64,000 bases of DNA from Actinoplanes subtropicus (GTDB lineage Bacteria; Actinomycetota; Actinomycetes; Mycobacteriales; Micromonosporaceae). Below the pieces are notes generated by a model that was not told where the DNA came from, did no database searches, and saw only the letters and a list, made by a program, of their open reading frames with translations. The position numbers and the translations under genes are program-made. The stretch is from NCBI RefSeq assembly GCF_000721705.1, contig NZ_JOJL01000008.1, forward strand, positions 337,704-401,703, given 5' to 3'. This document shows, piece by piece, positions 44,168 through 52,938 of this stretch; within the stretch, counting starts at the first letter, position 1; every line of letters begins with the position of its first letter.

Positions 44168-45799
44168 GTGGTCGGTGACCGCCGGGTTCGGGTGCCGGTC
44201 GGTGCGGGGTCCGAGCGCTGGGTGACGGTCGCGGCGGAGCGGACGGTGCTCGCCGTCGCCCGTACGATGACCTCGACGTTGCGGGTCCTCGATGCGGTGG
44301 CTTCGCTGTCCGGCGACCCGCGGGTACAGGTGGTCTTCGCGATCAACGGCTCCTCCCCGTTCGCGGGCGGCGTGCAGCGGCTGCTCGACGCCGTGGGCGC
44401 ACCGGTCATCCCCTGGCCGGAGGCGGCGAGGCTGTCGTTCGACCTGGTGCTGACGGCGAGCGAGAACACCGAGCTGGACGGCTTGGACGCGCCGGTGCTG
44501 GTTCTGCCGCACGGGGTGGGTTTCCAGAAGTTCCTGCCGGACTCGCGGGACGCCGGCCGCCGGTTGTCCGGTTCGCTGCGTCGCGAAGACGTGCGGGATC
44601 GCCGGGTGGTGGTGGCGGTGTCGCATCCGGATCAGGCGGCCCAGCTCGTGGCGCATTCCCCGTACCTGGCCGGGATGACGGAGGTGATCCTCGATCCCGT
44701 CTTCGAGCGGCTGCCGGCGAGCGCCTGGTTCCGCGACCGATACCGTACGGCGTTGGGGCTGGGCGATCGCCGGCTGGTCGTGCTCAGCTCGACGTGGGGC
44801 CGGGAGTCGCTGCTGGGCCGGTGGCCGGATCTCCCGGTGCGGCTGCTCGCCGAGCTGAGCATCGATGAGCACGTGGCCGGTGCGATCCTTCACCCGAACA
44901 TCTGGTCGGGCCATGGCGCCTGGCAGGTGCGCTCCTGGCTGGCCCGCGCGAGGGACGCCGGCCTGCTGGTGATGCCGCCGGAGGGCAGCTGGCCGGCGCT
45001 TCTCGTCGCCGCCGACTGCGTCATCGCCGACCACGGGTCGGTGAGCCTGTACGCCGCGGCGGTCGATCGTCCCGTCCTGCTGGCGCCGCCCGCGGCGGAG
45101 ACCGTGCCGGGGACCGCGATCTCGATGCTGAGCGCGGTCGCCGTACGGCTGGATGTTCGACGTTCCCTCCGTGACCAGGTGATTCAGGCGGTGAACGGGC
45201 ACCACGCCGGTCGCTACGAAGAGGTGACCGCCAAGTCTTTCGCCGGGCCGCCGGCGGCGCGGCCGGTGCGCAGCCTCGTCTACGAGCTGCTCGCGCTCGC
45301 CGAGCCGCCGTACGAGCCGCCGCTGAGGGGCTATCCAGCACCGGAGCCGGAGCAAACCTTGCCCACTGCGTACGCGATCTATACGCAGTTGTTCGATGGC
45401 GGTGTCGCGGTGCGGCGCGTTCCCGCGAGCGCCGATGCCGCGGCCACCGCGCCGATCGGCTGGGAGCGGCATCTGGCCGTCGACAAGCAGGAATGGGACC
45501 TGCGCCTGCTGCAGAGTGCCGCGATCCTGGTGTCGCGGGAGCCCTCCGACGAGAAGCGGGATCGCGAGTTGCTGGCGCGCCTGCCCGGCGCGGACCTGAC
45601 GGTCGCCCCGGCCGAGGACGGGGCCGTGGTCACGATGCGCAGTGGCGGCCAGATCGAGCTGCGCGACCCGGACCGGCGGTGGGACCCGATGCTGCTGGGC
45701 GCGGTGGCTAGGGCCGTGCCGTACGCGGAAGCCGCGACGACACTCGTCGTCCGAACCGGCACCCGCGAGTCGCGCATCTCGCTTCGCCGATGGGGGTGA
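44168..45799 (+). CDS. GT-B-like protein resembling CDP-glycerol glycerophosphotransferases
   Basis: A 543-aa soluble protein. It has two Rossmann-like halves: VQVVFAINGSSPFAGGVQRLL early on, then LVVLSSTWGRESLLG and AGAILHPNIWSGHG, and a nucleotide-site-like GSWPALLVAADCVIADHGSVSLYAAAVDRPV. This layout recalls TagF/WecB-type GT-B enzymes, and related uncharacterised proteins are common in actinomycetes. The C-terminal 150 residues look like a separate alpha/beta domain. GTG at 44168. The gene converges with a large STAND protein (6 bp between stops). Confidence 0.75.
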   Translation: MVGDRRVRVPVGAGSERWVTVAAERTVLAVARTMTSTLRVLDAVASLSGDPRVQVVFAINGSSPFAGGVQRLLDAVGAPVIPWPEAARLSFDLVLTASENTELDGLDAPVLVLPHGVGFQKFLPDSRDAGRRLSGSLRREDVRDRRVVVAVSHPDQAAQLVAHSPYLAGMTEVILDPVFERLPASAWFRDRYRTALGLGDRRLVVLSSTWGRESLLGRWPDLPVRLLAELSIDEHVAGAILHPNIWSGHGAWQVRSWLARARDAGLLVMPPEGSWPALLVAADCVIADHGSVSLYAAAVDRPVLLAPPAAETVPGTAISMLSAVAVRLDVRRSLRDQVIQAVNGHHAGRYEEVTAKSFAGPPAARPVRSLVYELLALAEPPYEPPLRGYPAPEPEQTLPTAYAIYTQLFDGGVAVRRVPASADAAATAPIGWERHLAVDKQEWDLRLLQSAAILVSREPSDEKRDRELLARLPGADLTVAPAEDGAVVTMRSGGQIELRDPDRRWDPMLLGAVARAVPYAEAATTLVVRTGTRESRISLRRWG

Positions 45800-45805
45800 T
45801 CGTGC

Positions 45806-48202
45806 TCAGCGAAGCCGATCGAGCCGCCCGCGCAGCCGCTCGACGCGCAGGCCGCCCGCAGCCTGCTCGACCTCCAGCGCGCGGTGCACTTCACGCCGTT
45901 CCCCGTCCCGGTCCCCGAGCCGCTCGGCCAGATCGGCCAGCGCCTCGCGAGCGGGGACCTCGTAGTGCCACAGCCCTTGGCCGGCGAAGTAGTCGGCGGC
46001 GGCGCGCAGGTCACGACTGGCCTGGGCGAGATCGCCATCGTGCAGCCGGGCGAGCCCGAGGCTGTACCGGCAGCGGGCGGCCATCCGGTCGTCGCGGTCG
46101 TGCAACCAGTCGTACGCCTCGGTAAGCAGCGCCAGAGCGTCCCCGCGGCGCCCCATCGCGTCGAGGCACACGCCGAGGAAGTACCGCACCAGCGCCGCAC
46201 CTCGCCACTGCCCCGCCTCGATGTTGAGCGCGAGCGCCTTGCGGTACGCGGCCTCGGCTTCGACCCGGTCGACGTTTTCGAGGTAGCGGCCGTACATCTC
46301 GAACACCGAGGCGACCAGTTCGGGATGATCGACGTGGGTCACCGCCTCCAGCGCGGCCTCGATCTGCACCCGGGCGGCCGGCAGATCACCCAGGTCCTGG
46401 TACGCCCGCGACGCCATGCTGGTCAGCCGTGCCACCACGTCGTACCGGCCATGACGCCGGGCGGCCCGCACGGCGAGCCGAGTCGTCTCGATCCAATCCG
46501 GGTGATGCCGGTGGTTGAGGTACAGGGCGGTCAGGGCGAGCGCCAACTGCCAGGTCGGCTCGTCCATGCCCGCGTCCGCGGCCGTACGGACCACGGCCAG
46601 CAGATTCGCCCGCTCGGCCGCCAGCGCGGCCAGCGCGGATCGCCGGCGATCCGCCCCCGCGAAGGGATCGGGCCCGAGCGGCTCGGCGTGGCCCACCCGC
46701 AGCCGGTCGTCGCCCATGATCGCCCGGTCGGCCCAGCCCGCGAACGACAGGCAGGACTCCACCACCCGGCGCAGAACGGCGGCTCGGCCGTCGGGCTCCT
46801 CCACCGCCGCCTGCCGCGCGGCATGCAAGCGGACCAGCGGATGCATCCGGTACCGGCCCCGGCCGGAGCGCTCCAGCAGACTGGCATTGGCCAGCGTCTC
46901 CAACGCCCTGGTCGCCGCCGGCCCGTCCGTCCCGGTCACCGCGGCCGCGAGAGCACCGGTGCAATCGTCCAGCTCGACCGCGCCCACGCCCCGGTACAAC
47001 TGCCGGGCCTCGCCGGGCAGCCGGCCGTAGCTGACCGCGAACGCGGCGGCGACGCCGTCGGCCACCCCGGTCGCTGCCCACCCGGGCACCGACAGCGTGT
47101 CCAGCCGGCGCCCCTCGTCCGCCAGCTCCTCGGCCAGGTCGGCGACGGTCAACGTGGAGTCGAGTGCCAGCCGCGACCCCGCCACCCGCAGCGCCTCCGC
47201 CAGCCCGCCGCACCGGCGCACGACCTCCTCGGCCGACGCCGGATCCCCGGAGACCCGATCGTCTCCGCACATCTCGGCGAGCAGGGCGACCGCTTCCCGG
47301 TCCGGCAGGGCCTTGACCTCGATCACTCTGGCGCCCTCCTTGACCAGGTCGGCGAGGCGATACTCGGTCGTCACGACCACCGCACTGCCCGCGGCGCTGG
47401 GGATCAGGGCGCGCACCTGCGCCGGGTCCGTCACCCCGTCCAACACGATCAACATCGGCTTGCGCCCGGCCGTACGACCGCGGAACAGCTCCACCTGGTC
47501 GACCAGGCTGGCCGGCAGGAACCGCTCGTCCACGCCGACCGCGCGCAACGCCTTCGCCGTACCCTCGGAAACCGCGGCGCCCCCGGACCGCCCCGCCAGC
47601 GTCGCGAAGTCGACGTGGACATGGCCGCCCGGGAACCGATCACCGAGAAGTGCGACCGCGCGTGCGACCAGCGCTCGTTTGCCCGCCCCCGGCATCCCGA
47701 TCAGCATCACCATCGTCACGCCGGCCGACCGGTCACCGGTCAGAAACCGCCGCAGGGCCGCCAGCTCGGTCACTCGGTTGAAGAAGGAGCCGACGAACGC
47801 CCGGAGCTGCCACGGCACCGCCTCCTCGGCCGGCAGGGGCGGATAGTTGTTGACAGTCATGTCCCCGTCGACCCGGATCAGCCCGGCGATGCCGCCCTCG
47901 GCGTGAATCTCGACCCGCGCCCGCTGCCACAGGTTCCGGAACTGCTCCGCGAAAACCGGGTCCTCTGTGGCCAGCCGTAGCAGCGCCGTCACGAGCGTCG
48001 TGCGGGCGTCCTGGTCCGGTGTTCCCTGTTCGAGGACGGCCAGCGCGTTCGAGGCGTCGGGATCCGCTCCCAGACGGTGCCGGACGGAACGCACCAGAGA
48101 CGACCATGCGTTCGCCGTCGCGGCGGCCACACCCTCGCCCGCCCGTGTCGCCAGACCGCCGGACAGCGCGGCGACGAAGGCCTCGACCATCTCCGAATAC
48201 AT
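45806..48202 (-). CDS. Large STAND (NB-ARC) ATPase with TPR repeats
   Basis: A 798-aa protein. The N-terminal helical region (1-100) has no recognised effector; a short beta segment (IAGLIRVDGDMTVNNYPPL) links it to an NB-ARC domain (about 140-400) with Walker A GMPGAGKR (Lys175 but Arg instead of Ser/Thr at 176) and Walker B PMLIVLDGVTD. A winged-helix region (GRYRMHPLVRLHA) and about six TPR-like helical pairs (550-790) follow. Such proteins act as nucleotide-driven switches in signalling and in some antiphage systems. ATG at 48202 behind GGGGGTC. The role here is inference. Confidence 0.85.
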   Translation of the reverse strand: MYSEMVEAFVAALSGGLATRAGEGVAAATANAWSSLVRSVRHRLGADPDASNALAVLEQGTPDQDARTTLVTALLRLATEDPVFAEQFRNLWQRARVEIHAEGGIAGLIRVDGDMTVNNYPPLPAEEAVPWQLRAFVGSFFNRVTELAALRRFLTGDRSAGVTMVMLIGMPGAGKRALVARAVALLGDRFPGGHVHVDFATLAGRSGGAAVSEGTAKALRAVGVDERFLPASLVDQVELFRGRTAGRKPMLIVLDGVTDPAQVRALIPSAAGSAVVVTTEYRLADLVKEGARVIEVKALPDREAVALLAEMCGDDRVSGDPASAEEVVRRCGGLAEALRVAGSRLALDSTLTVADLAEELADEGRRLDTLSVPGWAATGVADGVAAAFAVSYGRLPGEARQLYRGVGAVELDDCTGALAAAVTGTDGPAATRALETLANASLLERSGRGRYRMHPLVRLHAARQAAVEEPDGRAAVLRRVVESCLSFAGWADRAIMGDDRLRVGHAEPLGPDPFAGADRRRSALAALAAERANLLAVVRTAADAGMDEPTWQLALALTALYLNHRHHPDWIETTRLAVRAARRHGRYDVVARLTSMASRAYQDLGDLPAARVQIEAALEAVTHVDHPELVASVFEMYGRYLENVDRVEAEAAYRKALALNIEAGQWRGAALVRYFLGVCLDAMGRRGDALALLTEAYDWLHDRDDRMAARCRYSLGLARLHDGDLAQASRDLRAAADYFAGQGLWHYEVPAREALADLAERLGDRDGERREVHRALEVEQAAGGLRVERLRGRLDRLR

Positions 48203-48266
48203 CCGACCCCCAGGCACGAAACGGTCAACCGGCGTAGCTCAGGGTATAGAACCACGTACACCCCGA

Positions 48267-49187
48267 TCAGCCCTTGGACGACCCGAGCGCCAGGCCAGCG
48301 ATGAATTGTTTCTGCAGCAGGACGTAGACCACGAGGGTGGGGACGGCGGCGATGAGTGCGGCCGCGGCGATCATGTTGTGGTTGGCGACGAACTGGCCCT
48401 GGAGGTTGGCCAGCGCCGAGGTGATCGGCCGCTTGTTGCCGGTGGAGATCAGCGTGATGGCCCAGAAGAAGTCGTTGTAGATCCAGGTGGTGAGCAGGGT
48501 CGCCAGGGCGGCCAGGGCCGGCCGGCACAGTGGCAGGGTGAGCCGCCAGTAGCGGCTCCACAGCGACGCGCCGTCCAGCAGTGCGGCTTCGTCGATCTCG
48601 GTCGGCAGCGTCTTCATGTAGTTGGCCAGCACGAAGACGCAGAAGCCGAGCTGGAAGGAGATGTTGATGACGATCAGACCGGCGTACGAGTTGTAGAGCA
48701 GTCCGTTGCCGCTGATCCAGTCGGGCAGGTGGACGGCGAGGTAGATCCGGTAGAGCGGGGTGATGATGACCTGCTGCGGAAGCAGGTTGCCGGCCGTGAA
48801 CAGGATCAGCAGGGGGATGGTGAACCGCAGCCGGAGCCGGGACACGACGAAGGCGACCATCGAGGCCAGCAGGAGGGTGATCAGGACGGCGGGCACGGTG
48901 ATGTAGACGGAGTTGAGGAAGAACCGCCACATGTCCGACTGGGTCCAGGCGTTGGCGAAGTTGGCGAGCGTCAGGTGCCGGGGCAGCGAGACGTACCCCA
49001 GCTTGTTGGTCTCCTCCACCGGCCGGAGGGCCACGTAGAGGGCGAAGACGATCGGGGTCACCCACAGCACCGACATGACCAGCATGAACATCTGCGCGGC
49101 GACGCTGCCGACCCGCCGCGGCCGGCGGGCCGGGGTGGCCGGAGGATGGCTGGTGCGCGCCGGGGTGGTGGCGGCCGTGGTGGTCAT
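48267..49187 (-). CDS. Sugar ABC importer permease (MalG-like)
   Basis: A 306-aa inner-membrane permease with about six transmembrane segments and the cytoplasmic EAA loop EIDEAALLDGASLWSRYWRLTLPLCRPAL. It pairs with the upstream permease to form the channel of a sugar importer. The ATG at 49187 overlaps the upstream stop as ATGA, so translation is coupled. No ATPase gene follows; many actinomycetes share a single MsiK-type ATPase across importers, and one may be encoded elsewhere. Confidence 0.94.
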   Translation of the reverse strand: MTTTAATTPARTSHPPATPARRPRRVGSVAAQMFMLVMSVLWVTPIVFALYVALRPVEETNKLGYVSLPRHLTLANFANAWTQSDMWRFFLNSVYITVPAVLITLLLASMVAFVVSRLRLRFTIPLLILFTAGNLLPQQVIITPLYRIYLAVHLPDWISGNGLLYNSYAGLIVINISFQLGFCVFVLANYMKTLPTEIDEAALLDGASLWSRYWRLTLPLCRPALAALATLLTTWIYNDFFWAITLISTGNKRPITSALANLQGQFVANHNMIAAAALIAAVPTLVVYVLLQKQFIAGLALGSSKG

Positions 49188-50179
49188 CGTTGCTCCTCCC
49201 GGCGGAACGCCTGCCACAGGAAGATCGAGATCGGGACGAGGGAGATCACCAGGAGTACGACGCCGAGAGTGGAGCCGAACCCGATCCGCTGCGTCTCGCC
49301 CACGATGTTCTGGGTGACGGCGACGGAGAGCAGTTCGAGGCCGCGCAGCGGGTTGCCGTTGCTGGTGATGTAGACCAGGTCGAAGGCCCGCAGCGACTCG
49401 ATCACCGTGACCACCAGGATGACGATGTTGATCGGCCGCAACGCCGGGAACACCACCCGCCAGAAGGTCTGCCAGGGGTTGGCGCCGTCGACGACGGCAG
49501 CCTCCCGCAGCGCCGGGTCGAATGCCTTCAGACCCGCCAGATACAACACCATCACGTACGGCGCCTGCCGCCAACTCGCCTCGACGAGCAGCGCCCACAG
49601 ATTGAGCCGCGGATTGCCGAGCCAGTCGATGAGGTTGTCGTTGTGGTTGTGCCCGATCAGGGTGTTGATCAGCCCGTAGTTGGGCGAGTAGATCAGTTCC
49701 CAGATGATGCCGATCAGCGCGAGCGACAGCATGACCGGTAGGAAGAGGGTGCTCTGGTAGATCCGGCTGCCCCTGATGCCGCGGTCCAGGATGACCGCGA
49801 ACAACATCCCCAGCGGGGTGGCCAGGAGGAGGAAGACGGCCAGCCACAGTGCGTTGTGCCGGACGGCGGGCCAGAAGTCGGGATAGTTGGTGAAGGCCTG
49901 GTGGTAGTTCTGCACCCCGTAGAGGCAACCGGGTTGCGGAATGCCGGGCGCGGAGGGCAGATCCGCGCAGGACTTCATGGTGATGCTGCCGACGCCGGTC
50001 CACTTGGTGAAGGACAGGAACACCGAGGCGAGCGCCGGCACCCAGATGAAGGCGAGGTCGAGCAGCAGCGGCACGCCGAGCATGAGGGTGGCCACGACGA
50101 CGTCGCGGCGGCTGAGGGTACGCAGGCGGCGCCTCCGGCGGCGGGTGGCCGCCGGAGGCGCGGAGACGGTCTGACTCAT
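49184..50179 (-). CDS. Sugar ABC importer permease (MalF-like)
   Basis: A 331-aa permease with about six transmembrane segments and an EAA loop (PALREAAVVDGANPWQTFWRVVFPAL). After the first segment a periplasmic loop holds Cys-containing SCADLPSAPGIPQPGC. It overlaps the upstream binding-protein stop by one base (TGATG) and the downstream permease by four bases. N-terminus is Arg-rich (ATRRRRRRLRTLSRRD) and cytoplasmic. Confidence 0.94.
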   Translation of the reverse strand: MSQTVSAPPAATRRRRRRLRTLSRRDVVVATLMLGVPLLLDLAFIWVPALASVFLSFTKWTGVGSITMKSCADLPSAPGIPQPGCLYGVQNYHQAFTNYPDFWPAVRHNALWLAVFLLLATPLGMLFAVILDRGIRGSRIYQSTLFLPVMLSLALIGIIWELIYSPNYGLINTLIGHNHNDNLIDWLGNPRLNLWALLVEASWRQAPYVMVLYLAGLKAFDPALREAAVVDGANPWQTFWRVVFPALRPINIVILVVTVIESLRAFDLVYITSNGNPLRGLELLSVAVTQNIVGETQRIGFGSTLGVVLLVISLVPISIFLWQAFRREEQR

Positions 50180-51501
50180 CACTTCGTGAAGATCGTCTTG
50201 GCCTGGTCCTCAGCGCTCTTCTGGATGGTGGCGATGGTGGCCGGGGTGGGCGAGTCGACGAACTGCTGGATGAGTTTGATCATCGCGTTCGCCATGTCCG
50301 GAACGGTGTCGCGGTCCATGAACTGGGCGACGTTCTTGCACTTGGCGATCTCGGCGACCGACTTCTTCTGGATGTCGTTGTAGCTCGGCGCGACCAGGCC
50401 GGTGGCCAGGCCGACATCCCAGTGGTCGGTGGCCAGGAACGTGGTCTCCGCCTGCGCGGTGCCGATGTATTCGAGCACCTTCTTCGCGGCGTCCTGGTTC
50501 TTGCCGTTCTTGGGCAGGATGAACCCGTCGGTGGGTGCGTCCATGTAGTCGGTGCCCCATTGCGGGTCGATCGCGGGGAACGGGAAGAAGTCGAGGTCGC
50601 CCAGGTTCTTCGGGTCATAGTTGGCGGCGACCTGGTTGGAGCCCTGGAACATCATCCCGGCCTGCTTGTTCTCCAGTGCCTTGGCGGCATCCTGCCAGAT
50701 CCGGCCGTTGGCACCCTTCTGCTGGTACGCGGTCAGCTCGCGCCACTGGTCGAAGACCTTGGTGACGCCGGGATCGGTCCACGGCACCTCGTGCTTCATC
50801 AGCTTGATGTGGTAGTCGTAGCCGTTGATGCGCAGGTTGAGGATGTCGAAGGTGCCCAGCGCCGGCCAGCCGTCCTTCTCGGCGAAGGCCAGCGGGATGA
50901 GCTTGTCGGCCTCCATCTTCTTGCACAGCGTGATGAAGTCGTCCCAGGTGGCCGGGACCTGGTAGCCCTTGGCCTTGAAGACGCTCTTGTTGTAGAACAC
51001 GACCCAGGGGTAGTTGTAGATCGGCACGAGGTAGTACTTGCCGTCCAGCCCCTTGGACAGGTTCTTGGCGGCATCGCCGAAGGTGCCGCCGATCTTGTCC
51101 CACACGTCGTCGATCGGGGTCAGCAGGCCTTGGGCCGCGAAGAACTGCAGCCGGTACCCGGCGAACCAGGTGGCGAGGGAGTCCGGCGTGCCTTGCAGAT
51201 AGTTGCTGATGTTGTTCTGGAACGTGTTGTGGTCGGTCGTGTTGACCGTGATCTGCACTCCCGAGGAGCTAGTGGCGCTCTTCACGAGCGAGGCGAACGC
51301 GTCCTTCGGGGCCGGGTCGGAGTAGTTCGACCCGAACGTGATTCCGCCGCTGCCGGCGGAACCGCCGCCGCTGGGCGACGACTTGTTGTCACCGCAGGCG
51401 GCCAGGAACGCGCCGGCCACGGTGAGACCGGCGAAGCTCTTCAGAGCCGAACGGCGGCTCAATCCGGACGAAGTGAGCGAAATTGGGGAGTTGGTCGGCA
51501 T
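50179..51501 (-). CDS. Sugar ABC importer substrate-binding lipoprotein
   Basis: A 440-aa extracytoplasmic solute-binding protein. Signal: twin-arginine-like SRRSALKSF, hydrophobic core, lipobox LAAC (Cys36). The mature part has the family's VVFYNKSVFKAKGYQVPATWDDF segment and clustered Trp/Tyr residues for sugar stacking. It begins the three-gene operon. The ATG at 51501 was chosen; upstream in-frame codons lack a site. No LacI-type regulator is adjacent, so control is unclear. Confidence 0.94.
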   Translation of the reverse strand: MPTNSPISLTSSGLSRRSALKSFAGLTVAGAFLAACGDNKSSPSGGGSAGSGGITFGSNYSDPAPKDAFASLVKSATSSSGVQITVNTTDHNTFQNNISNYLQGTPDSLATWFAGYRLQFFAAQGLLTPIDDVWDKIGGTFGDAAKNLSKGLDGKYYLVPIYNYPWVVFYNKSVFKAKGYQVPATWDDFITLCKKMEADKLIPLAFAEKDGWPALGTFDILNLRINGYDYHIKLMKHEVPWTDPGVTKVFDQWRELTAYQQKGANGRIWQDAAKALENKQAGMMFQGSNQVAANYDPKNLGDLDFFPFPAIDPQWGTDYMDAPTDGFILPKNGKNQDAAKKVLEYIGTAQAETTFLATDHWDVGLATGLVAPSYNDIQKKSVAEIAKCKNVAQFMDRDTVPDMANAMIKLIQQFVDSPTPATIATIQKSAEDQAKTIFTK

Positions 51502-51845
51502 GGTCGCCTCCGGCGTCCTGTTGACTTGGGTTCGAGTCGTGGACGCGAACGTCCGACTCACCAGATTTCTCCAGGAAAAACGAACATCAATCAACGCAGA
51601 GCACCATGAGCAAACTACCGGTTACCGACTGATGTCAAGAGGCCTCCTTTCTGTTTCGACAATCTTCGAAGCGCTGTCGTAGCGGCCCGGCCGTGTCGTT
51701 GGTTCGAACCTGGTTCCTGAATGGTCGCCGGAGTGGTAACCACGGGTACCGGCCTGGTTCGCTCACCAGCACGGGTGAGCCGGCGGTACCCGATGAAGTC
51801 CTCAGGGGACGGCGGACCGGCTCCGCGAGATTCGAGGAGGAATGT
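51502..51845. other. Divergent promoter region, sugar operon and M23 gene
   Basis: About 344 bp. It carries an AT-richer stretch near 51595-51665 (CTGATGTCAAGAGGCC, TTTCTGTTTCGACAATC) that probably holds promoters for both directions, and a short inverted repeat GGTTCGCTCACC / GGGTGAGCCGG near 51757-51783. I see no recognised riboswitch. Confidence 0.5.
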
Positions 51846-52865
51846 ATGCATCTTCGACGAGCTGCCGCCGCGGCGGCGCTGCTCCTGACCACGACGGGGC
51901 TGGCCGTCCTGACGGCAACTCAAGCCGCTCTCGCCAGTCAGGGAGGATGCACCAATTACACCGGAATCCATGGATACGACGTGGGCGTCTGCGTCAACGA
52001 CCATGGCACCGGCCTTTCGGCGTACCCGGACATCTACGTCAACCGCTCCGCCGGCGCCGGCAGCTGCACCATCACCATTCAGCTCTGGAACGACCTCAAC
52101 CAGCGTTTCGGCAATGACGCCACCGTCGATTGCGGAAGCGGTCACAAGGTCGGCAACGCGACCTCGCTCAACTCGCCGCAGACCGTCCATGCCTTCGCCC
52201 GGCTCAATCTGGGCGGAACGCAGTACGCAATGGGGGACAGCCCGTCCATCCGGATCGGAACCGTCACCTACCCCAACAACCAGACCGGCTGTGTGGACTG
52301 GCCGGTCACGAAGTTCCTCCAGACGCCGTGGACCCACCAGGTCAACGGGGGAGCCGGCACCGTGACCCAGATGCCGGACGGGTACTACAACAACAACGGT
52401 GGCTCCGGGTACCACAAGGGTTGCGACAGCACGAGCAACATGAATCAGTACTACGCCCTGGACGTCACGATGAATCCTGGCGGTCCGGTTCTTGCCGAGG
52501 GCGGCGCCGGAACGGTGGTGATGGCGGGAGACACGCAGGCCGGCTGGGCCAGCTGCGGCAAGACCGTCGTGGTGGATTACGGCGGCGGCTGGTGGAGCGC
52601 AGTCTGCCATCTCCAGTCCGTGTCCGTGCATGCGGGCCAGTCCGTCACCGCCGATACCGTCATCGGTTATTCCGGGATTACCGGCGACTACGGAGGCACT
52701 GCCCACCTGCATTTCTCGCTCATGCAGGGCGCTCAGCTCTACTCGGTCAACGGCGTGCCCTACGGCGTTTACGGCGGGCATAGCGCCAAGCCCCACCACA
52801 TGTTCCACCTGGGCAACAAGGGCTACTACGAGAACATCACGCCGGGCATGACGATGAGCTACTGA
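51846..52865 (+). CDS. Secreted M23-family metallopeptidase
   Basis: A 339-aa secreted zinc endopeptidase-like protein. Signal peptide to about residue 35 (LASQG). The C-terminal domain has AHLHFSL with the HxH pair and a preceding GKTVVVDYGGG segment as in LasA/lysostaphin-type enzymes that cut peptidoglycan cross-links. The usual first zinc His before the Asp (HxxxD) is replaced by YYALDV, with a more distant His in GYHKGCD that may substitute. Three to five Cys pairs suggest disulphides. ATG at 51846 behind GAGGAGG. Confidence 0.88.
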   Translation: MHLRRAAAAAALLLTTTGLAVLTATQAALASQGGCTNYTGIHGYDVGVCVNDHGTGLSAYPDIYVNRSAGAGSCTITIQLWNDLNQRFGNDATVDCGSGHKVGNATSLNSPQTVHAFARLNLGGTQYAMGDSPSIRIGTVTYPNNQTGCVDWPVTKFLQTPWTHQVNGGAGTVTQMPDGYYNNNGGSGYHKGCDSTSNMNQYYALDVTMNPGGPVLAEGGAGTVVMAGDTQAGWASCGKTVVVDYGGGWWSAVCHLQSVSVHAGQSVTADTVIGYSGITGDYGGTAHLHFSLMQGAQLYSVNGVPYGVYGGHSAKPHHMFHLGNKGYYENITPGMTMSY

Positions 52866-52938
52866 CAGGCCGGCCGCGAGATCGACGCCGCGCCGTTCCG
52901 CGATCGTCGATTCGCCGCCGGTTCATCGAAAGGTGCCG

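Noticed and set aside
45884..47980. Plus-strand open frame opposite the STAND/TPR gene
   Set aside because: Gln/Arg/Pro-rich shadow with no motifs; the minus-strand protein has NB-ARC and TPR features.
51650..51845. c-di-AMP (ydaO-type) riboswitch before the M23 peptidase
   Set aside because: Actinobacterial cell-wall hydrolases are often controlled this way, but the conserved core is not visible here.
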